Assembly: GCA_019239875.1 (NCBI GenBank) | Contig: JAFAZI010000194.1 | Location: forward strand, 1-32,563 | Source: Frankiaceae bacterium | Lineage (GTDB): Bacteria; Actinomycetota; Actinomycetes; JAFAQI01 | Direction: 5' to 3' | DNA: 32,563 nt | Shown here: piece by piece, positions 18,402 through 26,673 of the stretch | How positions within the stretch are numbered: the first letter of the stretch is position 1 | Layout of the letters: every line of letters starts with the position of its first letter | Translations under genes and position numbers: made by a program | The notes under the pieces: generated by a model | What the model was told of the DNA's origin: nothing | The model's input: only the letters and a program-made list of their open reading frames with translations | Databases searched by the model: none

Positions 18402-21400
18402 GTGAAGCGCCTTTTTGTCGATTCACCCGCGATGGGCAGCGTGCGAAAGGCCACACGGGGACGCCGTAGGCGCCTCACCCGTGCGGTTTCGGCTTCGCTC
18501 GTCACGCTCATCGGTGCCAGCGGCATCGTCACGCTCAGCGCGGCTCCGGCCGCCGCCGCGACCTCGCTGATCACCTCCTCGCCGGCCAGTCCGCAGACGA
18601 TCTCCACCTCCGTCACGCTCACGTGGACGATCGGTGACCCCGCCGGACTGGACTGCGACCTGGTCGACGGCGCCAACCACACCGTCGCATCGCAGGCCGC
18701 ATGCGCCGCGTCTGCCAGCTACGACGTGACCGCCCCCGGCCAGTACACGCTCGAGCTGCGTGACTCGGGTGACTCGTCGCTGGTGGGCAGCTCCGACCCG
18801 GTCGAGGTGGTTCCGGACGCCCCGACGATCACGTCAGCGCCGACCACGCCGTACAACGACAAGACGCCCACCTGGCAGTTCACCCTGATGGGTGGCGCGA
18901 CCGGGACGTGCACGCTCGAGTACGGCGGGTCGGTGGTGCTGACCAAGACCGGCTGCAAGAGCCCGTACAGCCCCGACGTCACCAAGTCCACGACCGGTGG
19001 AGCGGACGGCGTCTACACGCTGCGCGTCACACAGACAGTGGCGGGCGAGACCAGCGGGGCGGCGTCGTCCGACTACGACTACGAGACAGCGAAACCGGAC
19101 GCGCCCGGCGTCACTGCAGACGCGACCGGTGGCAACGACCGGCATCCGACGTTCACCGTCACCGGCCTCGTGTCCGGGGCGTCGGCGACCTGCAAGGTGA
19201 GCCCGGGCGGCAATGTTCTGACCTGCGGGGCCGCGACCGGCGTCGGCCTCGTCGGGCGGCCCGACGGCGTCTACACCCTGCATGTCACCCAGACCTACGC
19301 CGGGAATGTCAGCGACGAGGGCACCGCGACCTACGACCTCGACACCACGGTTCACCAGCCGACGATCAGTGGCGCCGCCGCATTCGGCTCGAACGCCGCT
19401 CCGACGTTCACGGTCGGCAACATCGACTCCGACGCGACCCTCCGGTGCGACGTCACCGGCCCGGCAGGCGCCTCGGTGAGCCAGTGTGGGTCGTCAACCG
19501 CCCTTGACCTGTCTGCCGCACCAGCGGGGATCTACACCGTCAAAGTTGATGCGAAGGACGACGCGGGCAACGTCAGCGCCACGTCCAAGGCCACCTACGA
19601 ATACCTGCCATCGCCGCCGCCCGCACCGGACGTCAATGCGCGGGCAGCGGCGGGTAACGACTCGTCGCCGGTGTTCTCGGTCAGCGACTCCCAGGCCACC
19701 AACCTGACCTACCGCTGCACCGTGTCGGCCGCATCGTCGAACGCCTCGCTCACGGTTCCCGCACCGGCCTGCCGGGCCGGCACCGTGACCCTCGACCTGT
19801 CCGCCGCGCCGGACGACACGTACACGCTCTCGGTGACGGTGCGGGACCGGCTGGGGCAGCTCAGCACGGTGGGCAGCGCGACCTACCGCTATGACACGAC
19901 CACGGCCAAGCCGACGGTGTCGCTGCTGGACCCGGCTTCCTCACCCGGCAGTGACCGCTCTCCGACGTTCACCATCACCGATGCCGAGGCCGGTGACACG
20001 TTCCAGTGCCTGTGGGTCGCACCCGACGGCTCCACCATCGCCGACCAGCCGTGCGCGTCCGGTGACGCAATGGGGACGAAGAGCCACGGCAACGGCGCCT
20101 ACACGCTGACCGTCACGGCGACCGATGCGGTCGGGAACACCGCGGTCTCGGATCCGGTGACCTACATCCTCGAGGTCTCCGCGCCGCCGGCGCCGACGGT
20201 CACGGTCGTGGGGCCGGACACCGGTAAGAGCACCACCCCCTCCTTCACGGTCGTCGACTCGGAGAACGTCCCCTTCACCTACCACTGCGCGGTTGCGACG
20301 CACCCGGCCGGCGTTGTGTTCACCCAGTGTGGGCCGACCACGAACCTCGACCTCAGTACGGCGCCGGACGGCACCTACACGGTGCTCGTGCGGGTCAAGG
20401 ACGAGCTCGGACACACGAGCCCGGTCGGTACGGCGACTTACACGCTGGACACCGCGGCGCAGGCACCGACCGTCACGTTGACCGCGCCGCTGACCTCGCC
20501 GTCCACGAACACCTCGCCGCGGTTCACGATCGCCGACCAGGAGCTGGTCTCGGGGCCAGACACGTTCACCTGTGAGTGGGACGCCCCGAACGGGACGCCG
20601 ATCAGCACCGGCGCCTGCGCGTCCGGTGACAGCTTCGCCGCCACCGGCGACGGCACGTACACGCTGACCGTCGCCGCCACCGACCAGCTCGGCAACGTCA
20701 GCACCGCGGTAGGAACCGCGACCTACACGCTCGACCGTTCGCTCCCCAACACCCCGTCGGTCGTGCTCTCGTCGCCCGCATCGTCTCCCGGCAACGTCAC
20801 CTCGCCGCAGTTCACCGTCACCGACCCCGACACCTCCCCAGGCGGCATCACCTACGTCTGCTCGGTGGCCGGCAAGACCTCGGTGCCGAGCTCCGCGATC
20901 ACCTGCGGTCCGACGACGACGGTCGACCTTTCCGGAGCCGGGCGGGACGGGACGTACATCTTGTCCGTCACCGCGGTCGACGCGGCTGGTAACGCCAGTC
21001 CCGTCGCCGGCACCGCAAGCTACGCCCTGGACACCACGCGGCCGGGGCCGCCGAACGTCACCTTGACCTCTCCCGCCAGCTCGCCGGGCAACCGCTCGAC
21101 CGCGACCTTCAGTGTCAGTAGCCCGACTGACGCCTCGCCCGGCGGCGTCACCTACGCCTGCACCGTCACGCGCACGTCGCCGCTACCCGTGACGGCCGTA
21201 GCCGCGTCATCGATCACCTGCGGCACCACGACCACGGTCGACTTCAGCGCGATCGGAGACGGCTCCTACACGGTGTCGGTGATCGCGACCGATCGGGCCG
21301 GCAACGTCGGAACCGGCCCGGGCACCGCCACGTACGTCCTCGACACCGGTGCCCCGCCGGCCCCGGTCATCGTGGTCCCGATCGCGTCGACCAAGCTGCC

Positions 21401-23768
21401 GGCGTTCGGTATCTCCGACGCCGACCCGACGGTGACATTCACGTGCCAGCTGGTGTCGCCCCGCGGCCGGGTCGTGTTCCCGACCGGCGCGGACGCCACG
21501 TGCCCGGCCGACGGCACCTTCGACACGACTCCGTACGTCGACGGCGACTACGTGTTGACGGTCACGGCAACCGACCCTGCCGGCAACCCGTCGCAGGCGT
21601 CGGCGACCTGGACCCGAGACACGACCGAGCCGCCCGCGCCGACCGTCACCGCCCCCGCGTCACCTTCCAACGACTCGACGCCGACCTTCACGATCAGCGA
21701 CACCGAGGCGACCGCGATCCTCAACTGCATCCTGACCGGGCCCAACTCGAGCGCGGTGACCGCGTTCACGGGCGCGTGCCCGACCGACGGCACCTTCACC
21801 CTCACCGGCGACGGCGTGTACACGCTGACGGTGACGGCGAGCGACCAGGCGGGCAACGTGCAGGCCACGTCGGCATCGGCGTCGTACACGCTCGACACCG
21901 GCGTACCGGCCGCACCCGCCGTCACGCGGACCAGCCCGGTCGGATCGCCGAACAACGTGAGCGCCGTCCGGTTCAGCGTCGTGGAGACGGACTCCTCGCC
22001 CGGCGGCGTGACCCTGACCTGCACCGTGACCGGTCCCACAACCGTGCCCGCCAGCGCGGTCAGCTGCGGGGCGACGACGCTCATCGACCTCTCGGGCCCT
22101 GGCCGCGACGGCAGCTACACCCTGTCGGTCATCGCTCGCGACCTGGCGGGCAACGTGAGCCCGGCCGGGACCGGCGAGTACACCTTGGACACCGTCGCGC
22201 CGCCCGCCCCCGACGTCGCGCTGTCGATGCCCGCCACCTCGCCCGGCCACCTCACGATCCCGGCGTTTGCCGTCACGGATACCGAGTCCAGCCCGGGGAT
22301 GACCTTCCAGTGCACCGTCACCGGCGCGACGGCAGTGCCGGCAAGCGCCGTCGCCTGCGGCTCGACGACCTCCGTCGATCTCTCCGGCCCCGGCCGCGAC
22401 GGCGCGTACACGTTGAGCGTTACCGCGACGGACGCGGCGGGCAACACCAGCCCGGCCACCACCGCCGGCTACACCATGGACACGGTGGCGCCGTTCGCCC
22501 CGGTGGTCTCCCTGGCGAGCGCCACGCGCTCCAGCGACAGGTCCCCGTTGTGGACCTGGCAGTTCGGCGTCAATGACACGGCAACCGATCTTGACACGGC
22601 GACCTGCATCGTCACCGGGCCGCATGGCTGGACCCTGACCACGACTGACTGCCATCGGCACTATGCACCGCAGCTCGGCGGTGGTGACGGCACGTACACC
22701 GTCACCGTGGTGCTGACCGACGAGGCCGGCAACGAGGCCTCGCAGGTGTCGCCGGAGTACACCCTCGACAGCACCGCGCCGATCGGCGCAAGTGTCACGC
22801 TGCGTCGCCCCGGCTTCGTCGGCCTCTCCCGCCACCCGGTGTGGAAGATCGTGGCGCCGCCCACCAGCACTCTCGAGTGCACGCTGCTCGCCGGTAACGC
22901 CACCAATGGCACGCCGGTCGCACCTGCAGCAACGTGTCCGGATCCGGCGACGTTCAGCCTCGTGGGACAACCGGACGGCATGTACACGTTGCGGGTCGTG
23001 GCGGTCGACTCCGCCCACAACAAGAGCGCTCCCGCGAGCGCGTCGTACATCCTCGCGCCCAGCCCACCGAAGGTGCTCGCGCCGCGCGGCAACGGCACCC
23101 TCGCGGTCTGGTCGGTCGAGGGCAACCCCGATGACCTGTTCAGCTGCACCCTGCTGCGCGGCGGCAAAGCCGTCGCGGGCCCGCACCACTGCGGCGCGCG
23201 CCCGACGTACGACATGTCGAAGCGGCCGTCGGGCACCTACGTCCTGTCGGTGGTGCAGATCGGGGCCGAGGGCGCGCAGAGTGCCCCGGCGTCGGCGTCA
23301 TGGTTCTGGGTGGGCCACGTCCCGACCAACCCTGGCACCGACCAGACCAACGGGAACGACAACACGACCACGCCGCCGCCGCCGAGCGACAACAGCAACC
23401 GCAATGGGGACATCAAGAAGGCGGTCAAACCGGCAAGCGTTCTTGACCAGCTGCCCTCGAACACCCGCCAGCTCGTCCAGCGGGTCAAGCGTGAGGTCGG
23501 CGGAACCGTGCCGCCGTTCGTTCACCCGAACGTGCACCCCAACCGCGTGACCGACCACATCACCTCAGCGGTCCAGAACGCCGTGCACGTCGTCGGCTCG
23601 GCCGGCGGCGGCACCGGCTTCCCGCTGATGCTGCTCGGGCTCGTGCTGGCCTTCCTCGTGGCGCAGAACCGAATCGACCGGCGAGATCCCAAACTTGCCC
23701 TCGCGTCGATCGCTGCCGATGACATGGTGGAGTTCGGACAACCTCCGAGTCGAAGGGAACGGCCATGA
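18402..23768 (+). CDS. Giant exported protein with 17 Ig-like repeats and a C-terminal membrane anchor
   Basis: This 1788-residue protein has an Arg-rich N-terminus, a hydrophobic export segment and an Ala-rich cleavage region (SAAPAAAA) near residue 52. It is followed by 17 tandem repeats of about 93 residues. Each has a Thr/Pro-rich start, a 'PTFTVTD' strand, two cysteines, a 'DGTYTLSVTATDAAGN' segment and a 'TYTLDT' end, like bacterial Ig-like folds. After a Pro/Asn-rich linker and a basic helical stretch, a membrane helix at about 1740-1758 and a short cytoplasmic tail close the protein. It is probably a surface adhesin, stalk or sensor ectodomain. GTG at 18402 has AAGGGG upstream; ATG at 18432 is an alternative without a clear site. 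It overlaps the diguanylate cyclase gene as ATGA. It has no sortase motif or enzyme domain. Confidence 0.88.
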   Translation: MKRLFVDSPAMGSVRKATRGRRRRLTRAVSASLVTLIGASGIVTLSAAPAAAATSLITSSPASPQTISTSVTLTWTIGDPAGLDCDLVDGANHTVASQAACAASASYDVTAPGQYTLELRDSGDSSLVGSSDPVEVVPDAPTITSAPTTPYNDKTPTWQFTLMGGATGTCTLEYGGSVVLTKTGCKSPYSPDVTKSTTGGADGVYTLRVTQTVAGETSGAASSDYDYETAKPDAPGVTADATGGNDRHPTFTVTGLVSGASATCKVSPGGNVLTCGAATGVGLVGRPDGVYTLHVTQTYAGNVSDEGTATYDLDTTVHQPTISGAAAFGSNAAPTFTVGNIDSDATLRCDVTGPAGASVSQCGSSTALDLSAAPAGIYTVKVDAKDDAGNVSATSKATYEYLPSPPPAPDVNARAAAGNDSSPVFSVSDSQATNLTYRCTVSAASSNASLTVPAPACRAGTVTLDLSAAPDDTYTLSVTVRDRLGQLSTVGSATYRYDTTTAKPTVSLLDPASSPGSDRSPTFTITDAEAGDTFQCLWVAPDGSTIADQPCASGDAMGTKSHGNGAYTLTVTATDAVGNTAVSDPVTYILEVSAPPAPTVTVVGPDTGKSTTPSFTVVDSENVPFTYHCAVATHPAGVVFTQCGPTTNLDLSTAPDGTYTVLVRVKDELGHTSPVGTATYTLDTAAQAPTVTLTAPLTSPSTNTSPRFTIADQELVSGPDTFTCEWDAPNGTPISTGACASGDSFAATGDGTYTLTVAATDQLGNVSTAVGTATYTLDRSLPNTPSVVLSSPASSPGNVTSPQFTVTDPDTSPGGITYVCSVAGKTSVPSSAITCGPTTTVDLSGAGRDGTYILSVTAVDAAGNASPVAGTASYALDTTRPGPPNVTLTSPASSPGNRSTATFSVSSPTDASPGGVTYACTVTRTSPLPVTAVAASSITCGTTTTVDFSAIGDGSYTVSVIATDRAGNVGTGPGTATYVLDTGAPPAPVIVVPIASTKLPAFGISDADPTVTFTCQLVSPRGRVVFPTGADATCPADGTFDTTPYVDGDYVLTVTATDPAGNPSQASATWTRDTTEPPAPTVTAPASPSNDSTPTFTISDTEATAILNCILTGPNSSAVTAFTGACPTDGTFTLTGDGVYTLTVTASDQAGNVQATSASASYTLDTGVPAAPAVTRTSPVGSPNNVSAVRFSVVETDSSPGGVTLTCTVTGPTTVPASAVSCGATTLIDLSGPGRDGSYTLSVIARDLAGNVSPAGTGEYTLDTVAPPAPDVALSMPATSPGHLTIPAFAVTDTESSPGMTFQCTVTGATAVPASAVACGSTTSVDLSGPGRDGAYTLSVTATDAAGNTSPATTAGYTMDTVAPFAPVVSLASATRSSDRSPLWTWQFGVNDTATDLDTATCIVTGPHGWTLTTTDCHRHYAPQLGGGDGTYTVTVVLTDEAGNEASQVSPEYTLDSTAPIGASVTLRRPGFVGLSRHPVWKIVAPPTSTLECTLLAGNATNGTPVAPAATCPDPATFSLVGQPDGMYTLRVVAVDSAHNKSAPASASYILAPSPPKVLAPRGNGTLAVWSVEGNPDDLFSCTLLRGGKAVAGPHHCGARPTYDMSKRPSGTYVLSVVQIGAEGAQSAPASASWFWVGHVPTNPGTDQTNGNDNTTTPPPPSDNSNRNGDIKKAVKPASVLDQLPSNTRQLVQRVKREVGGTVPPFVHPNVHPNRVTDHITSAVQNAVHVVGSAGGGTGFPLMLLGLVLAFLVAQNRIDRRDPKLALASIAADDMVEFGQPPSRRERP
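18558..23318 (+). repeat. 17 tandem ~280-base coding repeats
   Basis: The repeats run from ATSLITSS to the WFWVGH segment, 4761 bases and about 93 codons each. The units are diverged in DNA, but all keep one cysteine after the first strands and one before the 'DLSxxxDGTYTL' segment. Units 9, 10, 13 and 14 form a closer subgroup (SPASSPGN-like openings, SPGG inserts, TCG-type second cysteines), suggesting later internal duplication. Confidence 0.9.
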
Positions 23769-25342
23769 CGGCCGCGTCGCAGCGCTCGACGGACCTGGTG
23801 CCGCTGAGCGAACGCCTGATGTACCTGCGCGTTCTGCGCGCGGTGCTGGCGGCCACGACGGTGCTCGACGCTGCCCTGCTGCCCCACCTGCTCCGCCAGT
23901 CCTTCGTCTTCGTCTCCTGCACCGCCCTTGGGTACGTCGTCGTCTCCCTCGGCCTCGAAGGGCTCTGGCGGCTGCTGCAGCGCCGCGGCCTTTGGCTGTT
24001 CGGGACGTTGCTGATGATTGACGGCGTCTACCTGGCGGGTGCGACGTACCTGTGTGGGGGCTCGACCAGCCCGGTGCGCTACCTGGTGCTCGTGTACCTC
24101 GCCGCCATCACCTTGCTCGGCTCGTACCGGTCCGGCGTCAAGGTCGCGTTGTGGCAGTCACTGATCCAGCTCGTGGTGTTCTACGCGCAGAAATCCGGCG
24201 CGCTGGACCGGCTCGGAGATGCGACCGCGACCGACACGGAGTGGTACCGGCTGGTCGCCTTCATCTTCGCGCTGTGGGCCCTCGTCCTCACCACGGCGTC
24301 GCTGGCCGCGGTCAACGAACGCGAGCTGCGCCGCCGCCGGTTCGAGCTCGAGCAGCTCGCGCAGATGGGTCGCGACCTCGAAGACGCGAACGATCCACTC
24401 TCCGCCGGCGACGTCCTCCTCGAAGCCCTCACCGACACGTTCGGCTTCCGCCGGATGGCGCTGTTCGAGGTGGTGGAGGACGCACCGCCACGGATGCTCA
24501 CCGCCCGTGGTCTGCTCGACGCGGTGGTCGCGGACTTCAGCCTCGGCGAGAACTCCGTGCTCCAGGTTGCGAACGACCAGCGCCAGACCCTGCTCGTGGG
24601 TCAGATCGACGAGAGCGTCGATCCCTGGCTCGCCGCGATCATGCCGGATGCCCGCAACCTGGCGATCGTCCCTCTGGTGGCCGACGGCGTCGTCGGGGTC
24701 CTGGTGGCTGAGACCGGCGAGCGGGCGGGCGCCCGCATCGAGCGCCGGGTCATCGCGACCACCGAGCGGTACGCCGGTCACGCCGCTCTGGCGATCCGGA
24801 ACGCGAACCTCCTGGCGCGCGTCCAGCAGATGGCCGTCACCGACGGGCTCACCCAGCTCGCGAACCGGCGTGCCTTCGACCGCTCGCTCGATCGGGAGCT
24901 CAGCCGAGCGGCCAGAACTGACGGCCGGCTGTCCGTCGTCCTGCTCGATATCGACCACTTCAAGCTGCTCAACGACAACCACGGCCACGTCGTCGGTGAC
25001 GCCGTTCTCAAACAGATCGCCCATGCGCTCCAGCTCTGCGGCCGTGAATACGACACGATCGCCCGCTACGGCGGTGAGGAGTTCGCTGCGGTGTTGCCCG
25101 GCTGCTCCTCCGGCCTGGCCCTACAGGTGGCGGAGCGGTTGCGCCTGGCGGTCCAGGACGCGGCGACCGACGTCAAGGTCACGGCCAGCTGTGGCGTTGC
25201 GACCTACCCGTACGACGGGATCGACGTGGCCGGCCTGCTCAGTGCAGCAGACCGGGCGCTGTACACCTCGAAGCGGGCCGGCCGCAACCAGGTCCGATCC
25301 GCCGAGCAGGCGCGTACCGCGGAGATCACCGCCGCCGGTTGA
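23765..25342 (+). CDS. Membrane GAF-GGDEF diguanylate cyclase
   Basis: This 525-residue enzyme has six predicted membrane helices (about 22-40, 46-68, 76-96, 103-122, 126-143 and 161-183), a charged linker helix, a GAF-like domain at about 205-350 and a GGDEF domain from about 355. The active-site motif is intact (RYGGEEF, GGEEF at 436-440). A product-inhibition I-site, RxxD, is present at Arg427-Asp430, five residues before it. It should make c-di-GMP from two GTP, with signal input through the membrane part or the GAF ligand. The ATG overlaps the Ig-repeat stop as ATGA, so the two proteins are probably made together. No EAL, HD-GYP or PilZ partner is in the window. Confidence 0.93.
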   Translation: MTAASQRSTDLVPLSERLMYLRVLRAVLAATTVLDAALLPHLLRQSFVFVSCTALGYVVVSLGLEGLWRLLQRRGLWLFGTLLMIDGVYLAGATYLCGGSTSPVRYLVLVYLAAITLLGSYRSGVKVALWQSLIQLVVFYAQKSGALDRLGDATATDTEWYRLVAFIFALWALVLTTASLAAVNERELRRRRFELEQLAQMGRDLEDANDPLSAGDVLLEALTDTFGFRRMALFEVVEDAPPRMLTARGLLDAVVADFSLGENSVLQVANDQRQTLLVGQIDESVDPWLAAIMPDARNLAIVPLVADGVVGVLVAETGERAGARIERRVIATTERYAGHAALAIRNANLLARVQQMAVTDGLTQLANRRAFDRSLDRELSRAARTDGRLSVVLLDIDHFKLLNDNHGHVVGDAVLKQIAHALQLCGREYDTIARYGGEEFAAVLPGCSSGLALQVAERLRLAVQDAATDVKVTASCGVATYPYDGIDVAGLLSAADRALYTSKRAGRNQVRSAEQARTAEITAAG

Positions 25343-25380
25343 TCGGGCCCGCTGCCGCACGGCGGCGGTAACTTGCGGGC

Positions 25381-26673
25381 ATGACCCGTGCGATCGTCAT
25401 CGGCGCCGGCGTTGTCGGGTGCTCGACCGCCTGGTCGCTCGCCCGCGCCGGCCTCGATGTGGTGATCGTGGAACGTGCCCCCCGCGTGGGGATGGGCTCG
25501 ACGAGCGCGTCCTCGGCAATCGTGCGCATGCACTACTCGACGTTCGAAGGCGTTGCCGTCGCATGGGAGGCGAAGCAGGCGTGGGAGGACTGGCCGGCGC
25601 ACCTCGGCGTGGTGGACGAGGCCGGCATGGCGCGTTACATCGAAACCGGCATCCTGATGCTCGACAGCCCGGGCTTCGACGCGAGCCGGGTGCTCGCGCT
25701 GTACGACCGGTTCGGCATCCCGTACGAGGTGCTGTCCGCCGCGGCGATCTGCAACCGTTTCCCCTACCTCACGCCGGATCGGTTCTGGCCGCCACGAGCC
25801 GTCGACGACGACCGCTTCGGTGACCCGCCGGACGGCGAGATCGGTGGCTTCTACACACCGCAGGCCGGGTTCGTCGACGACCCGACGTTGGCCGCACACA
25901 ACCTGTGGGCGGCGGCCACCGCCGCGGGCGCGGTGACGGAGTACCGCGCTGAGGTCGCCGAGATCTTCCATACCGCCGGTGGAGTTGGCGGCGTCCGGCT
26001 GGCCGACGGTCGCGAGCTGGCCGCCGACGTCGTCGTGAACGTCGCCGGTCCGCACTCGGCGGCGATCAACCGGCTCGCTGGCGTGCTCGACGACTTCGCG
26101 ATCAGCACCCGCCCGCTGCGCCAGGAAGTGCACCAGGTCGCAGGTCCGCCGGAGCTTGGCGGCCAGGTGGGTGTGTCGGTCGGCGACGGTGACCTCGGGA
26201 CCTACTTCCGGTTCACGCCGGGCGGCGGGGTGCTGGTGGGCAGCCAAGAGCCTGACTGCGACGAGCTGGAGTACCTCGACGACCCGGACGCCAACAACAT
26301 CAACCCGACGGTGGCGGGGTTCGAGCGCCAGACGCTGCGGGTGGCGCGACGCATGCCGTCGATCGGGATCCCGAACCGCCCGACCGGCCTGGCAGCGGCG
26401 TACGACGTCACCGAGGACTGGATCCCGATCTTCGACCGGACCAGCCTCGACGGGTACTTCGTTGCCATTGGCACCAGCGGCAACCAGTTCAAGAACTCGC
26501 CGGTGATCGGTTCGCTGATGACGGCGATCATCACCGATGCGTTGGCCGGCGGCGATCACGATGCCCGCCCCGTCACGTGGACGGCGCCGAGGACCGGCTC
26601 GGTGGTCGACCTCAGCCACTATTCGCGACTGCGGTCCCCGAACGCGGCGAGCTCGAACTCGGTGCTCGGCTGA
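25381..26673 (+). CDS. FAD-dependent oxidoreductase of the DAO (D-amino acid/sarcosine oxidase-like) family
   Basis: This 430-residue flavoprotein has an N-terminal dinucleotide-binding motif GAGVVG at 8-13 and the acidic end of strand 2 in DVVIVERAP. A later GxG-like FAD contact is seen (VVVNVAGPHSAAINRLAG). The C-terminal GLAAAYDVTEDWIPIFD and YFVAIGTSGNQFKNSPVIG resemble sarcosine oxidase beta and dimethylglycine dehydrogenase-like enzymes. It would oxidise a secondary or primary amine or amino acid, producing an imine; the substrate is unknown. ATG at 25381 lies 38 bases after the GGDEF stop and lacks a strong ribosome binding site. The gene converges on the EssC-like ATPase gene, and their 3' ends overlap by 55 bases. 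A link to P5CDH upstream, through amino acid oxidation, is possible but weak. Confidence 0.88.
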   Translation: MTRAIVIGAGVVGCSTAWSLARAGLDVVIVERAPRVGMGSTSASSAIVRMHYSTFEGVAVAWEAKQAWEDWPAHLGVVDEAGMARYIETGILMLDSPGFDASRVLALYDRFGIPYEVLSAAAICNRFPYLTPDRFWPPRAVDDDRFGDPPDGEIGGFYTPQAGFVDDPTLAAHNLWAAATAAGAVTEYRAEVAEIFHTAGGVGGVRLADGRELAADVVVNVAGPHSAAINRLAGVLDDFAISTRPLRQEVHQVAGPPELGGQVGVSVGDGDLGTYFRFTPGGGVLVGSQEPDCDELEYLDDPDANNINPTVAGFERQTLRVARRMPSIGIPNRPTGLAAAYDVTEDWIPIFDRTSLDGYFVAIGTSGNQFKNSPVIGSLMTAIITDALAGGDHDARPVTWTAPRTGSVVDLSHYSRLRSPNAASSNSVLG

